Source of the DNA: Ruminococcus sp.
GTDB lineage: Bacteria > Bacillota > Clostridia > Oscillospirales > Ruminococcaceae
Length of the DNA: 64,000 bases
Reading direction: 5' to 3'
Assembly (NCBI GenBank): GCA_017542125.1
Contig: JAFXXU010000058.1
Coordinates: 310,001-374,000 of the forward strand
Shown here: piece by piece, positions 52,419 through 60,406 of the stretch
How the letters are laid out: the number at the start of each line of letters is the position of its first letter
How positions within the stretch are numbered: position 1 is the first letter of the stretch
The notes under the pieces: generated by a model
Seen by the model: only the letters and a program-made list of their open reading frames with translations
What the model was told of the DNA's origin: nothing
Databases searched by the model: none
Translations under genes and position numbers: made by a program

Positions 52419-53042
52419 TCAGGCAAAATCCTCCCAAACACCCGCCTCTTCGTCGATGGAGACCTTGCCGTTGGAAGTATCTGTCAGCTTATCCTTCAAA
52501 GCCTCGCAGAATCTGTCCTTAACAAGCAGAGTAAGCGTAACATCATCGGCAAAGGCTTCGTTCTCGGTCTTGACCTGGTACTCGGGGAGGATATAGCTAA
52601 GCTTGCCGTATAGTCCGTAATCGCAGCGGACGGTCAGCCGCGAGCAGCTGCACATTATCATCCTGACAGATGCATCCACAGCCAGCTTGCAGGCGTGGGA
52701 ATAGGCCCTGACAAGCCCCCCGCCCCCTAAGAGGATGCCTCCGAAATAGCGCGTCACCACAACGCAGATATCTGTGAGCCCCTCTTTGCGGAGTACCTCC
52801 AGCACAGGAACTCCGCCCGTACCCTGGGGCTCGCCGTCGTCGGAGTAGCGTGAAATGTTCCCCTCCCGGGTCATATAGGCATAGACGTTATGCCTCGCCT
52901 TGCGATGTTTGGCCTTGACAGCCTCGATAAAAGCTATCGCCTCATCGGAGTTTTTTACAGGGCATATCTGCCCTATAAACTCTGACTTTTTCTCTGTAAA
53001 GCTGTCCTCGGCATAAGCCTTTACCGTTATGTAATCCGCCAC
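52419..53042 (-). CDS. yigZ: YigZ/IMPACT-family protein
   Basis: A 207-residue protein with an N-terminal IMPACT domain (KAKHRKARHNVYAYM, FGGILLGGGGLVRAYS) and a C-terminal DUF1949-like ferredoxin fold. Function in bacteria is unclear; eukaryotic IMPACT inhibits the Gcn2 kinase. It starts with a GTG at 53042, GGAGG 7 bases upstream; the longer frame includes the binding site itself. It lies just after the rpmE terminator. Confidence 0.93.
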   Translation of the reverse strand: MADYITVKAYAEDSFTEKKSEFIGQICPVKNSDEAIAFIEAVKAKHRKARHNVYAYMTREGNISRYSDDGEPQGTGGVPVLEVLRKEGLTDICVVVTRYFGGILLGGGGLVRAYSHACKLAVDASVRMIMCSCSRLTVRCDYGLYGKLSYILPEYQVKTENEAFADDVTLTLLVKDRFCEALKDKLTDTSNGKVSIDEEAGVWEDFA

Positions 53043-53060
53043 GCTCACCCCTCCTAACAA

Positions 53061-53085
53061 AAAAGAGCGGACTTGCCGCTCTTTT
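53061..53085 (-). terminator. Terminator of rpmE
   Basis: Perfect 10-bp stem AAAAGAGCGG (53061-53070) and CCGCTCTTTT (53076-53085) with an ACTTG loop, followed on the minus strand by T residues. Confidence 0.9.
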
Positions 53086-53092
53086 GATGTTA

Positions 53093-53293
53093 TCAGTCAA
53101 GATTGAATCTCTTCTTGAATCTGTCAACACGTCCGCCGGTATCAACCAGCTTCTGCTTGCCGGTGAAGAACGGGTGGCACTTGGAACAGATCTCGACCTT
53201 GATATCCTTCTTGGTAGAACGAGTCTTGATCACATTTCCGCAAGCGCAGGTAATAGTGGTCTCCTCGTACTTAGGATGAATACCTTCCTTCAT
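53093..53293 (-). CDS. rpmE: 50S ribosomal protein L31, zinc-binding type
   Basis: A 66-residue ribosomal protein beginning [10 protein letters not shown]. It keeps the zinc ligands of the C-plus form: Cys16 and Cys18 in ITCACGN and Cys37 and Cys40 in CSKCHPFF. It is monocistronic with a consensus promoter, a roughly 95-base leader and a strong terminator. Confidence 0.97.
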   Translation of the reverse strand: MKEGIHPKYEETTITCACGNVIKTRSTKKDIKVEICSKCHPFFTGKQKLVDTGGRVDRFKKRFNLD

Positions 53294-53390
53294 TTGAACA
53301 AACCTCCTTCCAAACCAAAAATTATGAACTCATAGAAGCCCATCATCCTTAGTTCAGACAGTAGTTCTATGTAGTAATCACAAATTTACT
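53294..53390 (-). promoter_or_regulatory. Folded leader of rpmE
   Basis: CATAGAA (53371-53365) can pair with TTCTATG (53337-53331). An alternative TGAACT/AGTTCA pairing involves overlapping bases, so two folds may compete. Ribosomal-protein leaders upstream of L31 genes have been proposed in several phyla; assignment here is inference. Confidence 0.45.
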
Positions 53391-53395
53391 GATAT

Positions 53396-53424
53396 ATTAT
53401 ATCACAACACTTCCCGTTTGTCAA
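53396..53424 (-). promoter_or_regulatory. Consensus promoter of rpmE
   Basis: On the minus strand exact TTGACA (53424-53419), 17 bases, exact TATAAT (53401-53396), followed by ATATCAG as at the infC promoter. Confidence 0.9.
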
Positions 53425-53443
53425 TACCCCAAAACGGAATTTT

Positions 53444-53983
53444 TTAAACTATTTCAGTAACAAGTCCGAGCAGTTTTTCAACGGAGTCTTCATAATCACT
53501 TTCTATGACCGTGACCTCTTCCCCGGCCTGTGAAAATCCTTCAATGTATCTGCGGTTTTCTTCGATGAGAATTTTGGGGTTGAGCCAACCGTCATCGAGC
53601 CTTGATTCGATATCGCAGCCGTGAGACTTGATAACATCAAAGCTTTCCCGGATATACTCTTCCGAAAAGGCAAGGCATATGAATCTGATCTTTTCGGCAT
53701 ACTCCTTATCAAGATCTTTTCTCCAATCAAAGGGAATGTAACACCCCTCAACGATAAGATCCTGATCGTTCTCAATGGCTGTTTTTATCATCTCACGGAC
53801 TATCGGCCAGAGATAAGCGGTAAGCTCATCGTCGTCTAGAGGGGTCAGCGAGGTGTTCCCGCTGCGGATAAGCCCCATTTTCAGGTGATCTATGGACAGA
53901 TACGGATAATGCAGCCTTTCAAGCAGCCTTTGAGCAAGGAAGGTCTTACCTGTATGAGATGTGCCGGTAATGATTATGACCAT
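53444..53983 (-). CDS. P-loop kinase-like protein
   Basis: A 179-residue P-loop NTPase with Walker A GTSHTGKT at about 7-14, followed by LAQRLLERLHYPYLSIDHL as in small-molecule kinases and a DLIVEGCYIPFDW segment. It resembles 2-phosphoglycerate kinase or shikimate kinase-like proteins, but the substrate is not clear. The ATG at 53983 has GGAGG five bases upstream. It follows two paralogous small genes by 29 bases on the same strand. Confidence 0.7.
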   Translation of the reverse strand: MVIIITGTSHTGKTFLAQRLLERLHYPYLSIDHLKMGLIRSGNTSLTPLDDDELTAYLWPIVREMIKTAIENDQDLIVEGCYIPFDWRKDLDKEYAEKIRFICLAFSEEYIRESFDVIKSHGCDIESRLDDGWLNPKILIEENRRYIEGFSQAGEEVTVIESDYEDSVEKLLGLVTEIV

Positions 53984-54012
53984 ATTCCCCTCCGAACCGA
54001 TGCTGACCGTCA

Positions 54013-54342
54013 TCACATAAAACTGTATTCTATCTCAGCTTTAGTGATAAGTATGGTATCGGTGTTTATCATCTCTTTTAGTCTCTCACCCAGATGTATG
54101 AGTTCTTCTTCATTGATACCTATAATGATAACTCTCAGGCTGGTTTCAGTAGTGTAGCCCTTATTGTGAGTGTAGCCGCCGAACTGTGTGAGCATCGTAA
54201 AGCTGATCTGCTTCTCGGTGCATATCTCGGTCAACAAGGCTTTAAAGCTGTCAACATTGAGGATCTCATCATAAGTATCCTTGTCCTTGAGCCCGATAAA
54301 GATCTCATATCTTATACCCTTTTTAAACATATTCTCATTCAT
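54013..54342 (-). CDS. Small protein of unknown function, paralogue A
   Basis: A 109-residue soluble protein, predicted alternating strands and helices. Recognisable pieces are YEIFIGLKDKD, FGGYTHNKG and LRVIIIGI. The neighbouring gene at 54355-54672 encodes a similar protein with YQIYIGCHDS, GGYLHEDG and INIIGAD at matching places, so the two arose by tandem duplication. Layout recalls short DUF3574-like folds but I cannot assign it. It ends 29 bases before the P-loop kinase. Confidence 0.6.
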   Translation of the reverse strand: MNENMFKKGIRYEIFIGLKDKDTYDEILNVDSFKALLTEICTEKQISFTMLTQFGGYTHNKGYTTETSLRVIIIGINEEELIHLGERLKEMINTDTILITKAEIEYSFM

Positions 54343-54354
54343 ATTAAAGTCACC

Positions 54355-54672
54355 TTAACGGAAATCAGCTTTGACAGATTCTTTTACGACCAAAGAGCAT
54401 TCCTGGTTCATCAGCATCGAGATACTCTTAGCAAGCCTTATGATATCAAGATCATCGGCACCTATAATATTTATACATAAGGAATTCTCATATACAAAGC
54501 TGCCGTCCTCGTGGAGGTATCCGCCCTTAGCGCTGTACATCGAGAAGTCGATCTTGTACTGACGGAAAAACCGCGTTACCGTTTCTCTCAGCTCGTCCTC
54601 GCTGACGACCTCCGTAAAGAGCTGGGAATCATGGCAGCCGATATAGATCTGGTATTCTCTGTTTTCTTTCAT
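54355..54672 (-). CDS. Small protein of unknown function, paralogue B
   Basis: A 105-residue soluble protein similar over its whole length to paralogue A, which follows 12 bases downstream. Shared positions include an initial YxIxIG, a central GGYxH, a Glu before Ser-Leu, an IIG strand and a Leu-rich last helix. Unknown function. It lies 31 bases after rlmD on the same strand, so the pair and the kinase probably extend that transcript. Confidence 0.6.
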   Translation of the reverse strand: MKENREYQIYIGCHDSQLFTEVVSEDELRETVTRFFRQYKIDFSMYSAKGGYLHEDGSFVYENSLCINIIGADDLDIIRLAKSISMLMNQECSLVVKESVKADFR

Positions 54673-54703
54673 TTCCGGCCCCCATAAAAATATTATCTGC
54701 TTA

Positions 54704-56062
54704 TTATTTATTCCGTGACATAAGCACTACGCACTCAACATGAGTGCTCCTCGGGAACAGATCAACTGCCCTGCACTTTTCGGGCTTATAGCCGAGCTCT
54801 GCCAAGATAGCACAGTCGCGGGCGGCGGTGGCGTGGTTGCAGGAGATCATTACTATTCGCTCCGGAGCCATTGCCGCCATGTATTCCAAAGTATCTCCGG
54901 TACAGCCCTTGCGAGCAGGGTCTGCGATGATAACATCGGGGCGCTCCCCTCTCTCAAAGAGAAAGCGTGCTGCTTTGCAGGCATCGCCGCAAATGAATTC
55001 AGCGTTTTTGATGCCGTTAGCTTCGGCGTTTCTCCTGGCGTTCTCTATGGCCTCCGGGACGATCTCCGCTCCTATAATCCTACCGACCCGGGTAGCCATG
55101 GAAAGCCCGATAGTTCCCGCTCCGCAGTAAAGATCGAGAAGCAGTTCCGATCCGTTAAGGCCGGCATACTCGGCCGCTATAGAATAAAGCCTCTCCGCCT
55201 GAACAGTGTTGACCTGATAGAACGAAAGCGGCGATATCTCAATGCGGTTTCCGCACATAGTATCGGTGATGACATCGGAACCCGCTAGGGTCACAAGCCT
55301 TTTCCCAAGGATAGCATTGGTCTTTTCCCGGTTCTCATTGAGAACTACGCTTTTTATATCGGGGTACTTGCTGATCATACTGTCGGCAAAAGGCTTTAAC
55401 ACCTGTGCCTCCTTGATACTGGTTACCACAAAGCAAAGCATGATCTCGTGAGAATGCTCACCTCGCCTAAGATAGATATGACGAATGAGACCCTTACCGT
55501 CCAGCTCGTTATAGGCAGTAAGACCGGCATTGTTTATGAATTCAAGGCAATCCGAGAGGATCTTCGCGAAGATCTCCGGCTGCAAAGCGCAATCACGGTG
55601 CTCGATGACGCGGTGAGAGCGGCGAGAATAGAACCCGCATATGACTTTTCCGTTTAGCTCGGCAACGGGGTACTGCGCCTTGTTGCGGTATCTCCCGGTC
55701 TGCTCAGCGCCCAGGATCGGCTCATATTCAAGAGTGAGCCTGCCGATACGCTCAAATGAAGCCTCCACCATTTCCTGCTTGATACGCAGCTCTTCGGCAT
55801 AATCGAAATTCCTGAACGCGCAGCCTCCGCACTTGGAATAGACCTCGCACCCCGGCTCACAGCGGTAAGGCGATGGAGTGACCAGCTTCTCTGTTATGCC
55901 GTAGCAATAGCTCTTGGCCACTTTGACGATCCTGCACTCGATCACATCCCCTACAGCGGTCATAGGGACGAACACTGCTATCCCCTCTGCCCTGCCGACG
56001 CCGTTGCCCTCGTTGGTGATACCGGTTATTTCAATAAGTACGGTCTCATTCTTTTTCAGCAT
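54704..56062 (-). CDS. 23S rRNA (uracil-5-)-methyltransferase RlmD/RumA family
   Basis: S-adenosylmethionine-dependent methyltransferase making 5-methyluridine in 23S rRNA. The 452-residue protein has an N-terminal TRAM domain (about 1-60), four cysteines for an [4Fe-4S] cluster (CEPGCEVYSKCGGC), a Rossmann motif LLDLYCGAGTIGL, and the nucleophile-containing VMISCNHATAARD near the C terminus. Clostridial homologues act on U747 or U1939, which cannot be told apart here. The start overlaps the end of hemZ by 17 bases. No strong ribosome binding site is visible, suggesting coupling. Confidence 0.9.
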   Translation of the reverse strand: MLKKNETVLIEITGITNEGNGVGRAEGIAVFVPMTAVGDVIECRIVKVAKSYCYGITEKLVTPSPYRCEPGCEVYSKCGGCAFRNFDYAEELRIKQEMVEASFERIGRLTLEYEPILGAEQTGRYRNKAQYPVAELNGKVICGFYSRRSHRVIEHRDCALQPEIFAKILSDCLEFINNAGLTAYNELDGKGLIRHIYLRRGEHSHEIMLCFVVTSIKEAQVLKPFADSMISKYPDIKSVVLNENREKTNAILGKRLVTLAGSDVITDTMCGNRIEISPLSFYQVNTVQAERLYSIAAEYAGLNGSELLLDLYCGAGTIGLSMATRVGRIIGAEIVPEAIENARRNAEANGIKNAEFICGDACKAARFLFERGERPDVIIADPARKGCTGDTLEYMAAMAPERIVMISCNHATAARDCAILAELGYKPEKCRAVDLFPRSTHVECVVLMSRNK

Positions 56063-57524
56063 AAAAATCAACTATCTCTTTCTTCTTTTCAAGCATAAGA
56101 TCGAAATGCCTGATGTATTCAAGGGGGTGCTTATAGTTGAATACCCGCTCAAGCCTGCCGCCTTTAAGATCAACAAGCTTCGTGGAAGCCCCAGCTCCCA
56201 CAGCGAGGATCGTCTGTATCTCTTCCATTATAAAGATATTGTAAAGGCTCTCCGCCCCCTGCTTGCTCCATCCGATGTTTTCAAGGTTTTCAAGCATATT
56301 CTTCTGCCTGTAAAGATAATAGGGACGGTATGAAGCCGTCAGGAGCTTTTCCGTGGCGCTGTCCACCATTATGCCCGCAGGGCTTCTGAGGACTTCCCGT
56401 TTGCCCTTGGCGTGATTGAGATCGGCAGCACGCTTTATAGAAAGGGTGTGTACGGTTATATTATCGGGTGACAGGTCAATAAGACCGTTAATGGTTCTGT
56501 CAAAGCTCTCGGGAGTGTCCGTAGGGAGTCCCGCGATAACGTCCGTATTTATATGTTCAAACCCAAGCTTATTCGCAAGCTCAAAGGCTTCATAGAACTG
56601 TGCTGCGGTGTGCTTTCTGCCGATGGCTTCAAGAACGCTGTCATTGAGCGTCTGGGGATTGACTGAAAGTCGTGTGCAGCCGTTGACCTTGACAGCTCTC
56701 AGCTTATCCTCGGTAATGGTATCGGCTCTGCCAGCTTCAACGGTGTATTCTCTCACACCCGACATATCGAAGCTTCGGGAAACAGCCTGCATTATCCGTT
56801 CAAGCTGAGGGGCTTCAAAGGATGTAGGCGTGCCGCCGCCGAAATAGACGGTATCAAGCTTTAGCCCCAGCTCTGAGACAAGCTTGCCGGTATAGGTAAT
56901 CTCCTCACAGAGCTTGTTTATATAATCGGGGATGAGCTTCCGCCCGGAAGCAACAGTCTGGGAAATAAAGGAGCAGTAGGAGCATCGGGTGGGACAGAAG
57001 GGTATGGAAACATAAAGACTGAACGAGCGCCCGTCAAGCCCTTGCTTTAAATACTCCTGGACGGAGGCTGTTCTGTATGCGATATCAGCCTTCTTTTCCG
57101 ATACCAGGTACTTATCCTTCATAACAGAGATAACGCCCTCACGGTCAAGTCCGGAGGCTATCAGCCTATTGACACGCTTAACGGGTCTAACACCCGTTAG
57201 CATCCCCCAGCCGGAGGTTATACCCGTAAGCTCAGACATTACGGTATACAGAAGCCTGCACAGCATAAGCTGACAGGTATCCTCGATGTCTTCTGTTGTA
57301 TCTCTTATCACAGCCGACTTGTGAGATGTCTTCCCGCCTATTTGGCAGACAGCATATACGAGCATCCTGCCCTTTACCGCGGTCTTTCTCATAAATGCAT
57401 AATCGCCGCTGACGGGCACAGCTCTGTCGGTATATATAAGCTCAAATCTCTCGGCAGGGATGAAAAGCTTCATTACCGCTTCAAGCTGATATTTGTAGTC
57501 GTTCCCGCTGAAAACAAGTGTCAT
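56046..57524 (-). CDS. hemZ: Coproporphyrinogen dehydrogenase-like radical SAM protein HemZ
   Basis: HemN-related radical SAM enzyme. The 492-residue protein has a long N-terminal region (about 1-160) typical of HemZ, the cluster motif IPFCPTRCSYCSF, TVYFGGGTPTSF, and VNPQTLND in the barrel. In an anaerobe without visible heme genes the substrate may not be coproporphyrinogen. The ATG at 57524 has GGAG 9 bases upstream and lies just beyond the preceding stop. It overlaps rlmD at its 3' end. Confidence 0.9.
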   Translation of the reverse strand: MTLVFSGNDYKYQLEAVMKLFIPAERFELIYTDRAVPVSGDYAFMRKTAVKGRMLVYAVCQIGGKTSHKSAVIRDTTEDIEDTCQLMLCRLLYTVMSELTGITSGWGMLTGVRPVKRVNRLIASGLDREGVISVMKDKYLVSEKKADIAYRTASVQEYLKQGLDGRSFSLYVSIPFCPTRCSYCSFISQTVASGRKLIPDYINKLCEEITYTGKLVSELGLKLDTVYFGGGTPTSFEAPQLERIMQAVSRSFDMSGVREYTVEAGRADTITEDKLRAVKVNGCTRLSVNPQTLNDSVLEAIGRKHTAAQFYEAFELANKLGFEHINTDVIAGLPTDTPESFDRTINGLIDLSPDNITVHTLSIKRAADLNHAKGKREVLRSPAGIMVDSATEKLLTASYRPYYLYRQKNMLENLENIGWSKQGAESLYNIFIMEEIQTILAVGAGASTKLVDLKGGRLERVFNYKHPLEYIRHFDLMLEKKKEIVDFYAEKE

Positions 57525-57525
57525 A

Positions 57526-58161
57526 TCAAAGCACTCCGAAACAGGTAAGATATGAGTTATAGTGTCTTTCGTGGTCAAGGGTGGTATTCTGCATATGACC
57601 GGGATAGATCTTAAGATCGCCGCCGAGGCCGCAGATCTTGGCAAGAGACTGCTTCATAACTTCTGGATCGCCGTCGGGCATATCCGTTCTGCCGATGGAG
57701 CGTGCGAAGAGGGTATCTCCCGAGAACATAACATCACCGATTATGTAGCAGACCGAGCCGCTGGTGTGCCCGGGTGTATGGAGGACATCAAATTCCAGCT
57801 CATCGAGCTTGATAACATCGTCCTCGGAGATCGGAGTAGCTTTCTTGACCGTCTTTACAGTCCCTGCCCCGAAAAATCTGCTCATCATATTGTCTCCGCT
57901 CATAAGCTTTGAGAGATCCTTGCCGTGGATATAGACCTCACAGCCAGTCATCTCAACAAGATCGGCTACCGCGCCGATATGATCGAAATGGCCGTGAGTG
58001 AGCAGTATCATTTTAAGATCAAGACCCAGAATGTCGATCTGCTCCATGATATAATCAGCATCGTCGGGAGCGTCGATAAGCGCACAGTTCCCACTGTCGG
58101 AAACAACGATATAGCTGTTGGTGTCACAGATGCTCAGCGGCTTAAGTTTGATTATCCTCAT
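57526..58161 (-). CDS. MBL-fold metallo-hydrolase, glyoxalase II-like
   Basis: A 211-residue metallo-beta-lactamase-fold hydrolase with LTHGHFDHIGA, HTPGHTSGS and FSGDTLFARSIGRTD, the standard metal-binding set, and a C-terminal PGHM. This type is often annotated hydroxyacylglutathione hydrolase, but clostridia usually lack glutathione, so the thioester substrate is open. It lies between relA and hemZ, a common clostridial order. The ATG at 58161 has AAGGGGG before it. Confidence 0.88.
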   Translation of the reverse strand: MRIIKLKPLSICDTNSYIVVSDSGNCALIDAPDDADYIMEQIDILGLDLKMILLTHGHFDHIGAVADLVEMTGCEVYIHGKDLSKLMSGDNMMSRFFGAGTVKTVKKATPISEDDVIKLDELEFDVLHTPGHTSGSVCYIIGDVMFSGDTLFARSIGRTDMPDGDPEVMKQSLAKICGLGGDLKIYPGHMQNTTLDHERHYNSYLTCFGVL

Positions 58162-58171
58162 AGCTGCCCCC

Positions 58172-60391
58172 TTACTTTCCGCTTCTTTCAACGGAGATCA
58201 CATTCTTGATCTTCTTGATCTTGGCAATGACGCTGTTGAGCTGCTCCATACCTGCGATACTGAGAGTAACAGAAAGAATGGCATTGCCGTTTTTCAGCTC
58301 TCTGGATGTGGATTCGTGGATATAGATGTTGATCATAGCCAGCGCCGAGGAAACATCAGCCAGCAAGCCTATCCTGTCTACGGCTATTATGTCGAGGGTA
58401 GTCTTGAAATAGCCCCTGTTGTCCTTGACCTCAGCCCACTTTACACTTACCCACCTGGATTCCAGCTCAGGCTGGTCTTTCTGCTTCTGATAGTTGGCGC
58501 AGTCGCACTTATGAACGGAAATGCCGTGGCCTCTGGTTATGAAGCCCACTATCTCGTCACCGGGCAGAGGATTACAGCACTGAGCGAATTTAACAACACA
58601 GTCGTCGATGCCGTCAACGATAACTCCGGAGGAATTCTTGGATACACGAGGCTTGATATCCTCCATATCGATATCGGCAGTTATCTTTTCGCCGTAGCGC
58701 TTGTTATACTCGGTCTTGAGGCGCTGTATGACCTTGGAGAGTTGAACTCCGCCGTAGCCGATGGCTGCGAAGAAATCATCGAGAGTTTCGCAATTGTGGC
58801 GGTCCATATCGGTGGAAAGGAAATCCTCCAGCTCATCCTCGGGAACTCTGATCATATTGCGGCGGAATTCTCTTTCAAGGGCGGAACGTCCCTCAAAGAT
58901 ATTCTCCTCGCGGCGCTCCTTCTTGAACCAGGAGCGTATCTTGGACTTGGCTTCATTGGTCTTGCAGATATTGAGCCAGGAACGGCTGGGGCCGTGGCCC
59001 TCGGCGTTGGTGGTCAGTATCTCGATGATCTCGCCCGTCTTGATCTGATAATCGAAGGAGACCATCTTCTTGTCAGCCTTGGCTCCGATCATACGGTGAC
59101 CTACCTGAGTATGGATAGCGTAGGCAAAATCTATGACAGTAGAGCCCATAGGAAGGGTTATCATATCGCCCTTGGGGGTGAATGCAAATACATCCTCGGG
59201 AGCAAGATCGTTCTTGATAGCCCTTACGATCTCCTCAACATCGTTGGACTCCTGCTGAGACTCGATTATCTGCCTGATCCAGGCCAGGCGGTTATCGTCC
59301 TTGGAGCTTCCTCTTACGCCCTCTTTGTATTTCCAGTGAGCCGCGATGCCGTATTCAGCGGTCTTGTGCATATCGTAGGTTCTGATCTGCACCTCAAAGG
59401 GTATCCCCTGCCTGCCGATAACGGTAGTATGGAGCGACTGGTACATATTGGGCTTGGGTGTGGATATATAGTCTTTGAAACGGTTGGGAATGGGCTTGAA
59501 CATATCGTGGATGATACCCAGCACATTGTAGCACTCGGTCACGGTATTGACAATGATCCTGACGGCATAGCGGTCATAGATCTGGTCAATCTCTTTGCCG
59601 TCGCGGAAGACCTTCTTATAGATACCGTAGTTGCTCTTAACACGACCCTCGATCAGAGGAACGGGGTCGAACTCATTGGCAAGCCTTGTTTCTATCTTAT
59701 ACTTGATATCGTCGATCAGCTTGCCTCTGGCTTCCTTACGGAGCTTCATCTGGCGCTCGATCTCGGAATAAGCATAGGGGTCAAGGTAATAGAAGGCCAG
59801 ATCCTCAAGCTCATCCTTGATGGAGCGGATACCGAGCCTGTGAGCGATAGGGGCATAGATGTTCATCGTCTCGTGAGCAATGACCCTGCGCTTCTCATCA
59901 CGGCAGTAATTCAGCGTCCGCATATTATGGAGCCTGTCAGCCAGCTTGATTATGATTACTCTGATATCCTCGCTCATAGCAAGCAGTATCTTGCGGATAT
60001 TCTCGGCTTTCTGTTCGTCCTTGGTGAATATCTCGACTTTTTCCAGCTTTGTAACGCCGTTTACGAGCATAGCCACATCCGAGCCGAACTGCTTCTTGAT
60101 CTCGTCAAGGGTGCAGTCGGTGTCCTCTACGACATCGTGAAGAAGAGCTCCGCAGATGGTATCGGTATCCATGCCGAGCTCGAGAAGGATATAAGCCACG
60201 GAAACGGGGTGAGTGATATAAGGCTCGCCAGATTCGCGCTTCTGCCCCGAATGATAACGGTCCGCAAGCTCGTAGGCCGATACTATCTTCGAGAGATCGT
60301 ACTGCTTTTCATCGTCTAGTATTTTCTGGATCAGCGCGTCGATCGTATAATCGGTTTTACCGACCGAAGCCGGTCTTGCGTCATTACCCAA
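58172..60391 (-). CDS. relA: Bifunctional (p)ppGpp synthetase/hydrolase
   Basis: Long RelA/SpoT homologue controlling the stringent response. The 739-residue protein has an HD hydrolase domain (HPVSVAYIL, LLHDVVEDTD), a synthetase domain (YAVRIIV, PNMYQSLHTTV), a TGS domain (FAFTPKGDMITLPMGS), a conserved-cysteine segment (CCNPLPGDEIVGF) and a C-terminal ACT domain. Hydrolase residues are intact, so both activities are expected. The start is TTG at 60391 with GGAGG 7 bases upstream. recJ lies 15 bases upstream, the common recJ-relA order. Confidence 0.97.
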   Translation of the reverse strand: MGNDARPASVGKTDYTIDALIQKILDDEKQYDLSKIVSAYELADRYHSGQKRESGEPYITHPVSVAYILLELGMDTDTICGALLHDVVEDTDCTLDEIKKQFGSDVAMLVNGVTKLEKVEIFTKDEQKAENIRKILLAMSEDIRVIIIKLADRLHNMRTLNYCRDEKRRVIAHETMNIYAPIAHRLGIRSIKDELEDLAFYYLDPYAYSEIERQMKLRKEARGKLIDDIKYKIETRLANEFDPVPLIEGRVKSNYGIYKKVFRDGKEIDQIYDRYAVRIIVNTVTECYNVLGIIHDMFKPIPNRFKDYISTPKPNMYQSLHTTVIGRQGIPFEVQIRTYDMHKTAEYGIAAHWKYKEGVRGSSKDDNRLAWIRQIIESQQESNDVEEIVRAIKNDLAPEDVFAFTPKGDMITLPMGSTVIDFAYAIHTQVGHRMIGAKADKKMVSFDYQIKTGEIIEILTTNAEGHGPSRSWLNICKTNEAKSKIRSWFKKERREENIFEGRSALEREFRRNMIRVPEDELEDFLSTDMDRHNCETLDDFFAAIGYGGVQLSKVIQRLKTEYNKRYGEKITADIDMEDIKPRVSKNSSGVIVDGIDDCVVKFAQCCNPLPGDEIVGFITRGHGISVHKCDCANYQKQKDQPELESRWVSVKWAEVKDNRGYFKTTLDIIAVDRIGLLADVSSALAMINIYIHESTSRELKNGNAILSVTLSIAGMEQLNSVIAKIKKIKNVISVERSGK

Positions 60392-60406
60392 AGCTACTCC
60401 TCCTTT

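Noticed and set aside
58118..60319. Long open frame on the + strand (over 700 codons) opposite relA
   Set aside because: It lies entirely antisense to relA, has no ribosome binding site or recognisable domain, and its leucine/valine-rich content is the expected complement of relA codon usage.
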